Assembly: GCA_963556695.1 (NCBI GenBank)
Contig: CAUWAG010000003.1
Coordinates: 7,998,001 to 8,062,000, forward strand
DNA from: Anthostomella pinea
Taxonomy: Eukaryota > Ascomycota > Sordariomycetes > Xylariales > Xylariaceae
Direction of reading: 5' to 3'
Length of the DNA stretch: 64,000 nucleotides
Under the pieces are notes generated by a model. It did no database searches. It was not told where the DNA came from and saw nothing but the letters and a program-made list of their open reading frames with translations. Positions 12,595-26,089 of the stretch are shown piece by piece (position 1 is the first letter of the stretch; each line of letters opens with the position of its first letter). A program made the translations under genes and the position numbers.

Positions 12595-15500
12595 CTTGGC
12601 TCAAGCCGTCCCTGGTAGACGGAATCTGATGGAGGAAGTCGACGAGTAATGTTGACCTGCACGAGACTCGATGTAATATAGAGTCATATATAAAGTTGCC
12701 GAAGCTGGTATCGACAGTTCCTGGGGTTATGGGGAGGATGGGCTCAACCGATGACGGACAGGGTGGGAGACGATGAAGACTTATATAAGACATGGCCATG
12801 CAACCCTCTGGCTGTGGGGGACGTGGAGGATCTGGACAATCTGGAGATGAAGGGGTCGGCAGCAGATCCCTTGGTGTGGGGAAGGCAGCCCGCGTTGCGT
12901 TAGCTTGGTCAGGAACAGGAGGACTATATCACATGGGCTATACCCTAGGTACAGAATACTACATGACAGGCAGACAGGTCAAGCCGGGAGAAAACAAGGT
13001 ACGGAACCCAAGAATGCGGGTGTTGTGTACCAGAGCAACTTAAGCTGCTACGGACGGGTGGAGGGAGCATTCGCAGTGGAGGTCAAAGGTCAAAAGGTCA
13101 ATGGTCAATGCCGTGTCGTCGAGCCGTCGAGTCTTTACTAAGACGTCCACGTTACCGCCACATTCCAGCCAGCCAACCATACAGCTGGATTACGCCTCGC
13201 CTAAATCGACACTGTCTTCTGTAAGATTCTACCTGGTAAGTGCACTTAAACGAGGTTTGTATAGATTGATACGTGATTTCTTGATGCACATTCCCGTCCA
13301 AAAGAACATATTCTTAACTGACGTCGTTCATTGCGGGATTGATCATTTCAGAGTCGTATTTGTGCGCCGTGTGTGCTGCTGTGGTGCCGTGTCTAGAAGA
13401 ATAGGTATGTAGGAAATCCAGCTGGAGACAGCTGGACTTGGTTTGCGCGCAGTGCAGAGGGAAGCTTCGAAGAAGCTGGTAAATGAGATGTTCGCCACGA
13501 GAAACGAGAGTTGGTTGATAGTCTGCGGCGTGAGTGAGGGTACGGGAGACAGTGGGGGGCGACGTGTTGGATCTGACCCCGTTCGGTTTGGAGTAAGGTA
13601 AGAATTATCTCAGGAGCCAAGCGAGCGGTCTCGGGCACCCGTTGATCAGAGCATTATCAAGCTCATCTTAACATCGGCTTCGTAAACCTTGGGTAATGAG
13701 GATGAGAATCGTGGATGCGAATGGGCGACAGGAGATGAGAGCAGGAATGGCGTTTCACTTTTAGCTCATCAACGCCTGACTGCTCAGGGCAAGGCTTTCC
13801 GTGCGGTTCGGCGAGTCATGTTATGCGCCCCTGTCTCCGGCAGTAAGCAGCATATGCAAAGAAGCAAGTTGAAGCAACAACTGGCGGGCCCTGAGCTGCG
13901 AGCAGGCGTCGGACGTCGGTTGTGAAAATGGACATGCTGCCCGTCCCGTGGGGAAGGGGACTGGGGTAAAGGCCCATACAGTATTGGGCAGGATGGCAGC
14001 ACGGCAAATGGGCATTCGCCAAATGGACTTCTGTACCTTTCCATGCGCACTTCCCACACATGACCTGCGCGTCTCCGGGGTATCTGCCCGCTTGAATGCT
14101 TCGAGAGAACAACCCAGCGTCACGACAGTCGAACGCACAACCCTTCTATCGGCGTCGTTCCTCGCACGAAACCAGCCACAGCACCCACACTCGTGGCATA
14201 CTGTATTACTATTCTGGCGGTGACAAGGACCGATTTGGAGAAGCCACCTCGGCAACTCGGCCGCACTTGGTTCTCCAGATCTTACTGGCCAGGCTGTGGG
14301 TCTCCCGGAGAAACCCCTGCTGCCATGGGTTTTATGATCATCAACGATTTCCCCCGCGATCCCTTTCTCCTTCTCAGATCCTCGAGGGGTGATCGGCCGG
14401 CGGAGATTCGCAAGTTAGCCGTCAAAGGGTTGCAACGAGACAGCGTGAGAGCGCCGGCCAGATGACCTAGCGCTTGTCGTGAGCACAGGCGACGGCGGTG
14501 TATCTTGGTGTGTGCAGGGGTACCGCAGTCTGCCAGTCGCGACTCGCCGGCCATGTGGTAAACTTCGGCCAGAGAGCCGTGTGATTTCTTTTCTTTCGAC
14601 TTCTGGGGTAGCCGGGGGCCCGAAAAGATGAGAGTGGATGATGGTGCATGGACGTGCGGAAGTATGATGAGCCAGATGCCGCTCGAGTCCACATGACCGG
14701 GGTTTAATATATAGAACGTCGCAAAGCGCAGACTTAGCGCTCATTGTCAGGCACATATACCGCGTAACTCATACCAAACCCATGTTTCGTGCCGCGAATA
14801 GCACGAACTGCACCATGACTTTCAACCGCTCCGGGTCAGATAGAGTAGCGTGCCGGCGGGAATCCTGGAATGAAGTTCTGAGTGACATTCTGCCCAAGGA
14901 CGTGGTCCGTCGGATTGCCTCAGTCAAGTGCACTTGTCTCGAGCTGAGCTGATCACCTTTCACGCGTGCTGGAATGGTATCAAAGCGAAACGAATGGCAT
15001 TCCTAATGCGCCGTGAAGTACCGTACTATGCCTGCGTGCCGGAGTACTACTCATCTAAGCCACCCCAGGTCTTCGGTTTGCCTGCCTCGGGTTGTCGGTA
15101 CGCGGTTACAAATTGTCGTCTTGGTAGGTCACAAGGTGCAGTGTGGTCCTTTTCCTGCCTGCAAGCCTGCGAGATACAGGGTGTATCTGTATGCAACCAT
15201 CGCGCTCGGCCGATCTCTACGTACCAATCAGTCATGATGACGAGAAGGGAGAGGGTGGACCAAGCTGGTAGGCCAACGGCCATGCGTCTCTACCAAATCA
15301 AGATGGACTTCTGTCGCATATGTAGCAAGCTTGGGCGAGTTCGGGTCCCTGAGCGTTCTGCTCCGGATCAGCCGTGAGCCCTGGCTGCTGGCTGGCTGCT
15401 GGCTGCTCGTTCCTTGGTCCGAATGTCCAGTTCCTGCGCATCCCACAAACTCACCCGTCCAGTCATCAGCCGGCCAGCATACCCCACACTGCCTCGGTTA

Positions 15501-17547
15501 GATGGCTGCACCTCAGATGGTCGTACATAATGTGGAGTGCATTGCGCATTCGACGCAGCAGCTGACACGGCAAAACTGTATAAAGGCAATGTGTACGCCC
15601 TTCGCTTAAGCACCATGATGCGTGCAGCGAAAGAGACACCGAGGAAAAGCGACGGCGGCTCTGGGGCTTGACGGCTTGGCAGGACCTCTCGCAAGCAGAG
15701 TCTCTGCTGCAAGCGGCCATTGGCATATTGAGCCTGTCTATTTCTGTCCCCACATACCCAGAGTCAGATCCTGCTGGGTCCATATATGAGATATGGGGCA
15801 CTCGGCCTCTCGAGAGGAGGGCGCATCCGCCCTGGCCGACGTGTTCTGTCATGAGAGAGTATCGCGTAGGTCCACCATTGCCTCCGGGCAGCTGAGTACC
15901 AGCCAGCCTCTGTAGGTGTGCTGTCGATATAGGACTATAGTCGATGGTAGTGAACAATAGTTCGCGTAGTTGCAGATGGAGGCGGTGGCTAGACGCGGCT
16001 CTGGGCGTGTAGTTCATCTATATGCTCTGATTTCGATATTGGGTTATGAGGTCGCCAGTGGCAGGACTGTGTTCATGACGGCTTAATCATCCGTCGTTGG
16101 AAGAGCTCTCTGGCCAATGAGTATCTGCAAGCCACTTCGTGCTGACAGCGGTTGACGTATGCAACCTTGAGCGAGGTAGTCCGTTTCCGACCAACACCAC
16201 GTGCCTCACGGTCCAGATCGAGTCATGTACCCTATTCCCCTTGAAGGTGCCAGCAAAGCTGGACTAGGCCGTGAAAGGGCAGATGTACATCTGTCGTGTG
16301 TAGTTGGTATACTCGAAGTTTGGCCGAGCATCTGCTGCGCCATACATAAGTAAGTCGGTGTCCAATTAGAGGTCGTGGAGTCAAGGGCTACATTGTCCTG
16401 TAGATTAAATTTGCCCTCCAATTTAAAAATCATGGAAACACACAAGAAACCTGGAGAAGCGTCGCATCGCCACTTGCGCATCCATACCATTTTCAAATGC
16501 CAGAAACACCCAGAGGGTCCTATCACTCAAAGTCCAAGCAGTCTCCAAGGCCGCGTTCGAGAAGTTTCGTGTACCACACTGGTCAGCAAGATCCATACAT
16601 GCAATGGCGTAGAAAATATGACGCACCTGACCAGATTAATATGTGTGTAATAAGCCATAGGATGAGCTGACGGAACTGACCTGACGGCCTGGGTGGCTCT
16701 AACCAGAGCCGCAGGATTGACCCGCTGTCATGTAGCTGTTGCTGTCTCTGTGGTGCGTTAATACATACCAAGACATCGTCCCCAATACATTGAAGATGAT
16801 TCAACTGGGTGACTTGGTGTGATTGGGGTACTTGGGGTAAGGTAAGAAGGTATAAAGTCTTTCCAAGAAGCATATATGTCTCTGAACGGGGGACCGCTAC
16901 TGCAGGGCAACACAGATTGCATGTTGGATTGTCAGCCAACCGCAGCGATGCCCAAAGTGGGAACGACCACTGCCCAACAGGAAGAAACTGGATAGAGCCT
17001 CGAGAGCGGATTCACGGAAACAGTACGGCAACGAGAAGACCTATCGCGCTCTTGTGCCTGACGTTGATCCGTTCGACCTTGAACACCCGAGGCCGAATTC
17101 TGGTTGCACACGTAGTAGACGGCAAACTGACGTATCCAAGTTCTTACTTGGTGTCAATGTGATTATTCTGGGTCCTGTTGCTTGCAAGTGGTAGTATCGA
17201 CGTCACTCATCTCATTCAGCCGAGCGGACAGCACTTTTCCTCTCCAGGGAAAGCCGACAAGACTCTGAAACTTCGACCCTGAAGGCGTCTGATGGTGGCT
17301 ACACGCAGACCATGAGGTTACCTACTGCAAAGGGCCTGCGGTCCGAGGTCTGTCCCCACTCTGGCGCTCAGAGAGCAGGATGGTGTGAACATGTAGGGTA
17401 GTATCGTCATGCCTGCCAATGGAAGCTTCCAGGCTCTCCAGATCTCCACAATCTCCAACTTCCCCATGATTACAGCCGGATCTACAAGGCGAACTCCGGA
17501 CGAGCCGCCTATGAGAACGCCGCTTCCAATTGCTGGTAGCCCACATC
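12595..17547. other. Gene-poor intergenic region
   Basis: This stretch of about 5 kb lies between the transcription factor start and the end of the ULA1 gene. The longest open frames (about 110-180 codons near 13.8, 14.3 and 15.5 kb) overlap each other on both strands and show no recognisable domain. The 5' part presumably holds the transcription factor promoter. I see nothing else to support. Confidence 0.5.
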
Positions 17548-19376
17548 TTACAGGCGAAGTACCTGGCACCGGCTGCTGATGCCGTCGAATATGCACGTAT
17601 CGTCGATAGGGATGTACTGCTTGGTGATGATTTTTATCATCTCCTGTGCCACCATACCGCCAGTGATTGCGGAAATGTTGTGGAGTTCCCCTCCTCCGGC
17701 GCGTGCAACTTCCTGAGCAACTTGCCAAAGCCTTTCATGTCCCGCTGCTTCAGGTACAGCGTTGGTGATGGTACTCACAATCTCTTCAGCAGTAGCTGCT
17801 GGATTGTGAGCGGTCGCCGTGAGTGCCAGGTAGATGAAGAAGTTGGACGCCGGTAGACTAAAAGCACCACAAGTTGCAACTTTCATAGCCTCCGCCTCCT
17901 CGTCGCTTGCCTTCTCGGTATCTGCAAGGTGTCAGTACATCTACAAGTAAGGTATCTCCTTACAGTGTTGTACTTACCGAATACCTGACTGAGGTTTAGC
18001 TGCCTTGGCTTTGCATTAATGAGCTTCACGAAGCGAGCGTTCTTGCAAAAAAGGTCCACCTCGGTGGGATCGACGTCTTTGCCACCTGGACTTGCTCTAA
18101 CCGTCTCCAGCACCTCCTGTGCATCTTTTCGAGCTTTTGCCTTGTATATACTCTGCAGCTTGACGTAGACGCTCGACTGTGCCTTCATGTCGGGTAACGC
18201 TCCAGGCAAGGGAAGGCAGCCATGCTTGTGGTAGAACTGTTTGATGGCTCTGGCGATCACCCAGAACATGGATTCGAGTTCGGCCTAGCGATGTTAGCCG
18301 ACGATACTTCAAGCATACCCTAAGATAATTACCTCATCGGATACTTGATGATTAAACACCTCCTCCACCCCCGCCTCCAACTCCGGTGCCTTGATGTTCT
18401 TGTTGATAGCGGCAACAGCTTCTTGGAAATTCTCTTCGCCACCCTCGGGGTTGTTAGTCCTCGCGCCCCTTGTCACCAATTTGCCGAACTCTGTCTTATC
18501 TTTAAAGCCATTGGGATTCTCTCCACTGTGCGACTGTCGCCACTGCTCCAGGTAGTGAAGTAGGATGACAACATATGGTACGTGGCCATGTTCATGATCG
18601 TCTAGTGCATCGATGTTTCTGGTCATTTCTTTCGCGAACTCCACAAGCTCTGGCCAAGGGTTGAGAAGGCGGAGATCTGCCGTTTTCTCCACCTCCGGAT
18701 GGGTGTCGACAATCGGGAAGGTACCAGGTAAGGCTATACGGAAATAAGAGTAGAACCCCGCGGAGTGAATGGAGATGACTGGTGTCCTGTGCTGACTGCT
18801 ATATGCCTCGATCGTCGCGAGATCCTCCTTTCGGATAGGATTGGTGTATATGATCAGCGTAAAGATGGGTGAGGTCTCTAAAACGTTGGCAAGGTCAAGG
18901 GGGCCCTAGCATACGGGTTAGCTCCTTGCCCAAGCGACTTGAGGAGTCTCAAATACCTTCTCCTTGGGGAACCAGTCCCCTTGAACCTCTGGGTTCAGCT
19001 CCTGGAGGAGCTTGGTGCAGCATTCGGATCGCAGTCTCCCCAAAGAGCTCTCGTCAAGGAAGAAATTCACACCTAGGTCCGCTTCGTTCACGAGGGCATC
19101 ATCTGCTATGGTGAATTTTCCAATACCTGCGACCTCGTTAGTCTCACCGGGTGTAGAGAGCTCATATCTCGGAGGTTGCCTACCTGGCAGGACGAGATTC
19201 TTGAGGGTTTCCACGCCGACGGTGCCTGCGCCAGAGTTGACTAGCAGGATATTGGCGGACTCCAAAGCTGCTTGACCGCTGGCAGCCCACAGTCTGAGCT
19301 GTCGGTCATACTTTTTCTCCTTCTCTGTGGGCCCGTGCAGCATCGGCGGCGTTTGGCTCACCACAATCTCAGTCAT
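17548..19376 (-). CDS. ULA1: NEDD8-activating enzyme E1 regulatory subunit (APP-BP1/Ula1)
   Basis: Ula1 pairs with the catalytic Uba3 subunit to activate the ubiquitin-like protein NEDD8/Rub1, which then modifies cullins. Five exons (19184-19376, 18957-19126, 18333-18905, 17978-18284, 17548-17921) join to 538 residues, a normal family length. The N-terminus has the family signature KYDRQLRLWAASGQAALESA, followed by a Rossmann-type ILLVNSGAGTVGVETLKNLVLPG. The middle holds LLNPWPELVEFAKEM and HVPYVVILLHYLEQWR. The C-terminus (ISAITGGMVAQEMIKIITKQ, YIPIDDTCIFDGI) matches the end of APP-BP1 proteins. As expected for the regulatory half, no E1 catalytic cysteine domain is present. All introns are 48-57 bp. 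The family assignment is secure. Confidence 0.93.
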
Positions 19377-22012
19377 CTTCTGTCGGCGCGGGATGCCCGC
19401 TGTTTAACTCGGATTTTCGCCGTACTGGAACCGTCCGCCTTGCCTGGCTGGTCTGAAAATGGCGCGAGATGTCTTGATAAGTTCAAGACCAACGAAATAT
19501 TGTCGTTGCTTGGGGTGCTGGCGCGAGAATTGGCTGATTTTGAAGGTTGGGCGTCGAAGGCAAACAGCAACTGAGAGCTCTGAGGTGTGACGTTGGGATG
19601 TGGGCCAGGTGGCTTGGCCCTTACTTCCTCTAGCCACAAGCCACACTTGCGTCTCCTCTCGTCTCCAGCTGGCAGCAGCTGACAGGACTGGCAGACTCGT
19701 GGCACCTCCTCTCTGCATCCGCTTGCTTAGATTCGCAACGTCTACAGGTAAGTCCGATAAGAGTGGGATGTTTGGGACAATCGTAGCCTGACTACGCCTG
19801 ATAGTTCAGGATAATGTCCCGATTGCGTGACCAGGGACGATCCTGGCATTTCTGCTTCTGCTTTCGTATCCACGCTGTGGCTACTGTCACGGCACTAAGT
19901 AGCAGCCCCACAGCTCCAGGGGTCCAACCCCTATATATACCAGATCCTATCACCTAGCTAGCTTCATAGTTTCTTTCCTTCTTCACGTACATCAACAAAG
20001 TCATTTTTACAGTCACTTGCAGCGGAACCGTGACAGCTACATTCCCTAGATTACGTGAGGCTGTTCTTATGTGTTGAAACTCAAGGACCTGTTGCTGACA
20101 TATACTTTGACGAAATAAGGTGTAAAAATTTGAGTCTTTTGGTTCAGAGTTCCTACTCCAGAGACACTGACTCTCGAATCGGCCCAAATCTCTATATCGA
20201 TCTAAGTGACGAATGCAAGCCAGGGGTTGTGCCTGTTTGTTACACCCTTCCATGACTAGCCCTTTCGGATGGCATGCATCCAGTGCTTGCGCACCATCAT
20301 ACAGTCTCCAAGTGAACTTGATACTCGGGGCGAATCGCACTTCAATCAATCCCTTCCGAGGTTGTTAGCAACTAGCCGCTGCTGAGATGGTCTTTCTAAG
20401 TAAGATGACCAGACCAGGATGCTCTGTTTCAAGAACCACGTTCTATACCCTTAAAAAAGGCAGAGGGACCTAGCTGATGTACCATGGTTCAGTTCGTTGA
20501 CTGCAATAAGTTTATGCCGCATAGCATTCCACATGTAGAATAAGCAACCTAGGAAAGGTCGGGGTGTTGGGGAGGCTCTGTGATGATTTGCAGGCTTCGG
20601 TCTTGATAAGTCTGAAGACCCGCATACTTCTACTCAGGACGCCAAACCCCGACGTCGTGATCAAGAACGCCAGCGTGAGAGCTGACGCATGGCCCCGTGG
20701 GTACAGTTGTATTTCTGACACATGCTGCTGACCAGGCCCCCAGGTCTTGCCTATCTGTCAAACGATGGTGGCTTGAAAATGCACCAAGAACCGCAACAAT
20801 GCTAGGCGCTTACCAGCACTCATCCGTGCTCATCACTATGATCTTCCAGCCTCAAGATGACCCGATTAAGCACAGGAAGAGCAGGAAGCCGTCGCAGAAG
20901 CCTACAGCAACTGACCAGTCGATATGATCGTTCATGGCAATGCCTCTCTTCGTATGTCTTGGAACTTGTGGTAGAGACGTCGCAGACGTTGACAGAAGAC
21001 CGTAACAATACCAGATACTGAACTTGGATGGGCGGAGTCGCTGGCGTCAGCGCTTCAGGGGGTTGAGCTGCAGACTGCAGTCGCAGCTCACTCTCTCGCA
21101 ATTGGAAGACCATGCCTTAAAGTATGCAGAGCTGCCGCCTCAAGGTATGATCCCATGCAGCCACCGCAGTACACCTGCTTGGTGGGGGAAGAGCCTCTCT
21201 TGGGGGTCAGAAATGCCAAGATAGGCATTCAGTGCCGATAACTTTCGATCCTTGTATAAGGTACGTCCGATGACGAAGATTCGGCTTAGGGGCCGTGTCT
21301 GCTTCACGGGCTGAGCTCGGTCGGTACTTGCGGAGTAACCTGCATTAAATTGATTTACTGTAGCTTACTGTACTGATTAGAGCTTATGAGTAGAAGTCCC
21401 GAAGACAGCCAACCTCTGTTACCAGCGGCCATTCGACCCCCTGAAGAGCGCAAGGAAACGTCGGGTCACCTTATCCGGTGTTGAGCCAAGCCTCAAGGGG
21501 CTAGAATATCTTGGCTCCTGGAACGGGGACGTTGTGATGACTACGGACGATCTCGGCACCCAAGCTATCTGCTAGAGGAGAATGGCCCTCGTAGCGCCCT
21601 GATCTATTCTAGTAGGTCCAAAGTGGCCGATCGAGAGGCTCTCGAGATCCGGTCGGATTTGGTAATGCGGTGTTGTCTTACCCGGTCCTGGCACGGTAGC
21701 CAACGACTTTGAACTTCGAATGACAGTAGCTGGCGAACTTCTTCGTGAGTATTTGTACTAATTGGCAGGAAGTGGCACCGGCCTCTTGCGTCTGCTTCTC
21801 TATATAATTTGTCGACGGTGAGTCCTAGCAGAGACCATTCAAGGCTCTGGTCATACGCGAGTGCTCATAATCGTGGAACAATTAGCGTAGCAGGTTATGT
21901 GCAAAGAGTATGGTGCTGCTGTATCATGTAGCTTAAACCAATACGAAAAAGAAAGGGAAAAAAGTTCGGGTGCGGAGGGCCAAAAAGGAAAAGAAGAAGA
22001 AAAAGAACATGT

Positions 22013-22096
22013 TAGCCGCTAGGGGAATCGAACCGCTGTGCCTAAGGATATAGAATAAGAATACTCCGCTATTCGCTAGGCCGCACCAACCCGGCT
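22013..22096 (-). tRNA. tRNA-like locus, possibly decayed
   Basis: On the minus strand a perfect B-box GGTTCGATTCC sits in a T-arm with four of five pairs. The 3' acceptor half AGCGGCT plus discriminator A pairs over five bases with AGCCG at the 5' end. A run of five T (a Pol III terminator) follows within about 10 nt. The 84-nt length would suit a long-variable-arm or intron-containing tRNA. However, I cannot fold a convincing D arm or anticodon arm, and two acceptor pairs are broken. I therefore assign no amino acid. It may be a pseudo-tRNA or a tRNA-derived sequence. Confidence 0.4.
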
Positions 22097-24104
22097 ACCA
22101 GTCAAACCTGATAAACTCGTATATATATCTTGTACCGTTGTGGGTGGAATAGGGGGGCTGGGCTATAAGCTTTGCAAGGGCAGCCACGTTTTTTATCTTC
22201 CCATTGCGGTAGATGGCGTACTTCCTGTCGCCAAAGCCAAATTCCACGGCGCACCAGACGAAGCCCTTCGCACAGCAAGACCCTTGGCAAAGACCAAGTC
22301 ACCTGCTTTGAAGTACGAAGAAGTTGTGCCGATGCTCTTGGGGGAGGATAGGTAGTCCGACATGTACGATATAACATCGATGCTGAAAGTGCCGTCGGAA
22401 ACTAATGTAGACTGACAGGCGTTGTTGTCCGAGGCCTCCCGGCCCTGCCGGCCAGGACGCTTGCAATGAGCGACATACCGTTCTTTCTCAGCCCTGGACT
22501 GGGGGATATAAGGCGGCCAGCTAGAATGGTACCCAACCTACACATGGTGGATCCTCACATGTCCCCAGCAATGTGTCCACATACTCGGGTTCCCACGCAA
22601 GAAGAATAACGGCCCAGGAACCATGACCATGGCCAGACAGGAAGCACACAGAATGAAGGCCTCACGTGGTTCGGCCGCATCCAAGCCATCGAAACAGACC
22701 AGAGCCTCGCGTTGACTCTTCTCAAAGAGGAAGAACAACCTTCCGCTCTCACGCCCCTTTTCAGTTCTCACTGTTATGCGCGCTACTTCCAGCACCGACA
22801 GGCCCAAGGCAAGGCAGACACACAATGTCAGCCGAGGTGGACCTGGTTGAAGTTATCCAGCGTAGATGACCAAAAATTAACTGTGTTAGGTTCAGGCCCT
22901 GGCTTGAGCTTTGCCGGAAACCCATCCGTGCTCAAGCCCATTGAAATCCCCGCAGCGGTGGAGATGGTGATGTGCATAATGATAAGGTAATCACCTAGAC
23001 TCAGGAGTCAGCCATTGTCCTAGGGGTGACGGACGGGAATAACCCACCAACTGTTGCTAGGTATTCGTATATAACGAAGTTCGTCGACGACCGGACTGCT
23101 TGAGGATCCTGAGCTTTCTTTGGTTTGGGAGTGACTAGTGTCGGACAGGACGTTCGGACGTACAGCTTCCCAAAGCCCAGAGCTCTTGTTAAACGCCCGT
23201 GCTACTGGTATCTGGCGATGACATCCTCTCTCGAGTTAGGGTGAAGTTCAGAACGGTCTTTGAGGAACGGGGTTATCGTATGCGAACTGTATCGTACAAG
23301 CGTCTAGAGACTGAACGTTGGCATTGTCTCCGGGAGGAGGTTGCGTAACGGTGCTCGTGAGATTGTCGTTGCTGTGAAACAACTGCAAATCTGCTATCTT
23401 CAAGAATGGCACGTGTGCACACCCCTGTGACATCAATGACTGCCTGGCCTCCGGTAGCCTAAGTTAGGTAGGTATCAAGGGAACCGTTATGGATTACGTG
23501 ACCAGGTTGTGAGGTGACCCCTGACGAACCGGTCCCCAGAGTGGGCCTAATAAGCGAATGCGAAGTAGGATGGAAGCGATGCGAATGGCCTGCATTTGGT
23601 TGGCTCAGTACGGTACTGACCGTCAAATCGGGAATGACGCCAAGAGATATACCGATTTAGTCATTTCCTACGCCAATGGAAGGATCAGCAGACAGGTTGC
23701 CTACATGTGATGGCTGTGTTCTACATTGGCCGGACGAAAGGCCGGGCTGAGGTCTAGGTTGAGTTTGGTGCCATTGTTGTGAAGGAAGACAATGTGGCTT
23801 CGCATCGCATTCATCTTTACTCGACTGCCGCTTGCCTCGGGCGGTGTGACGCTGCCACAATGGTTGATGGTTGCCACGGCTCCATCAATTAGCCCGCCAC
23901 AGTGCCGTCTGGTGTTTGACACCACTCTTCCAACCGGCCCTATTCTCACAAACATCCCTCGAGGTACATAATAGAGGGAGGGTTTCACAGAAAACGTTGC
24001 TCGGGAATTTGCCATCTGACCATTTCGATCGCGTGGCACAACACTGTCACATGCCATCCGAAACTAGCAAAACATTCGACTTTGCCGCTTAACACCAAAA
24101 ACGA

Positions 24105-24137
24105 CCACGGCCACGGCCACGGCCACGGCCACGGCCC
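24105..24137. repeat. Hexamer repeat (CCACGG)n in MFS leader
   Basis: About five exact tandem CCACGG units end 15 bases before the start codon of the MFS transporter at 24152. They would lie in its 5' untranslated leader. Confidence 0.85.
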
Positions 24138-24151
24138 AGCTCACCAGCAGC

Positions 24152-26089
24152 ATGACGGAGACATCAGCTAAGATGTTGGATGCGGAAACGAAAGAGGAGG
24201 AGCAGCGTGCAACTCCTCTTTTCAGCAATCCGGCGGCAGCAGCCAACCCCCCGGATCGTGCAGAGCTGCCGCCGTTGCGCCTGGCCCTGCTAAGTTTTGG
24301 GTATGTCAACCAAATTAGAGACATGTTGACAAACTGAAACTAACCGGTGGATAGTCTCTCGGTTGGACTCTTCCTGAGCTTCCTCGACACTTCTATCGTT
24401 GCTACCAGTCTCTATACCATCGGGGTCGAGTTCGATGACCTCGAAACCGTGAACTGGGTAGCGCTCGCCTACACCTTGTCGTACCTCGGATGCGCGGTCT
24501 TCTTGGCTCGCATGTCTGATGTCATAGGCCGACGCGGTGCTTTCCTGGTATCCTACATCATCTTCATTGCTTTCTCTATCGCTTGTGGCTTCGCGGAGAG
24601 CCTAGGACAGCTCATTGCATGTCGTGCACTCCAAGGAATTGGAGGCTCAGGTACGCGACAATATGAAGCCTGCACAAGGTGTAGTTGCTGACAATCCCTT
24701 CAAGGCCTTTACTCCATATCGATGGTCATCTTCCCCGAAGTCTCCCCACCTAGACTGCAGCAGCTTCTAGGAGGGGTGATTGGAATGATCATCGCCATGT
24801 CTAGCGTACTGGGTCCGATACTGGGTGGCGTATTCACCCACTATGCAACGTGGAGATGGATCTTTTGGATCAAGTACGTCCTCTTGACTTGACTGACCGA
24901 CCGTGTTAGCAAGTATACGGTGCTGACCTATCATTCAGTGCTCCGATTGGCGCAGTGTCGATAGCCCTATTCTACTTTACCTGGCCGAAACCCCAATACC
25001 TGCCAGACCAAGAGCGGAGAGGCTGGAGGGAACTTGACTATCTCGGCTCGGTCCTTTTGATTGCCTCGGCGGTGTCAGTAGTGTTTGCTTTCCAGAGCGC
25101 TGCAGGTAACCAGGAACACTGGACGCAAGCAATCTTCCTGGCGCCACTAATCGTTGGTCTGTTTGGTTCGGTCAGCTTGCTCGTATGGTCGATGTTTGTA
25201 GAGCGGCACTGGGGCGATACAATGGCTGCGGCGATCCCTATACGCCTCCTACATAATCGGGCCTATGCCTCGGCCGTTCTCAACACCATGTTTCTTGGGT
25301 TCCCCTATCTCCTCACTGTCTATGCATTCCCGCTAAGACTGCAGGTGGTCAACGGTAAGGGTGCCCTCATGGCGGGGGTGATGCTTCTCCCCATGTTGGG
25401 ATCAAGTGCTGTAGGCTCCTTCTTGGCTGGCATGGTGAACGGGAAGAAGGACAGAAACTTCGAGACGTTGATCGTGGGCACATGCTTGATGGTCTCGGGC
25501 TGCGGACTTATGTCGACACTTTCAGATTCGTTTGATCTCGAGGCGAAGGCCTTGGGTTTCCTGGTCTTCGTCGGCCTTGGCTTCGGAATGACGATCTCAA
25601 CTGCAACCATGCTCACGTCGTTACATTCTTCCATCAGAGATCATGGTCAGTTCCCGCCCATGCAGACACAACGATTTGGATGCTAACAGGAAAATAGCTC
25701 CGGCGCAGGGCATAGTGGCGCAAGTTCGAGTCTTAGGTGGCAGTATCGGTATTGCAGCTTCGTCGGCTATCCTGGGTGTGACACTCCGGAAGCAGTTTGG
25801 GGAAACCGTCTCACCTGAAGAACTGTCGTCACTCAAGGGAAGCGGTAGTGGCCTGACTCCGAATCAAGCTGCTCTAGTCAGACAGGCATACTCGGATGCC
25901 TTCAACGAGGAGATGCGGGTGTGTGCAGTCGTTGCCGCCGTGGCCGTACTCTTCACCTTCGGCATCTTCAGTCGAAAACGCGTTACGCCAGATGAACACA
26001 GACAGCAGCAGATCCGGGACGAGGTTCAACGAAGGAGAAATGCGGCTGTCGTGGATAGGCCACGATCGTTTGAGATGCAGGTCCTATGA
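24152..26089 (+). CDS. Major facilitator superfamily transporter, DHA14 type
   Basis: This is a plasma-membrane drug:H+ antiporter-like protein. Five exons (24152-24300, 24355-24650, 24705-24873, 24939-25645, 25698-26089) join to 570 residues. Membrane helices run throughout, in the number expected for a 14-helix member. Family signatures include LSVGLFLSFLDTSIVATSL in helix 1, then RMSDVIGRRGAFLVSY (loop 2-3 motif A), ALQGIGGSGLYSI and the helix 5 motif C-like GPILGGVFTHYATWRWIFWI. The N-terminal 45 residues are hydrophilic and the C-terminus ends in a charged tail. The substrate cannot be read from sequence. Such transporters often sit in metabolite clusters, but no biosynthetic gene adjoins this one. 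The second intron uses the acceptor TTCAAG. Confidence 0.92.

Larger units (their letters stand above)
19377..24151. other. Gene-poor intergenic region with a tRNA-like locus
   Basis: No protein gene could be supported here. Between about 22110 and 22370 on the minus strand, one frame reads like a coding remnant (GFVWCAVEFGFGDRKYAIYR), but it is bounded by stops and matches nothing I recognise. A tRNA-like locus is annotated separately at 22013-22096. The right end carries the promoter and leader of the MFS transporter. Confidence 0.45.

Noticed and set aside
13821..14255. Overlapping open frames of 90-144 codons near 14 kb
   Set aside because: They overlap on several frames and both strands, show no domain, no plausible introns and no codon pattern favouring one.
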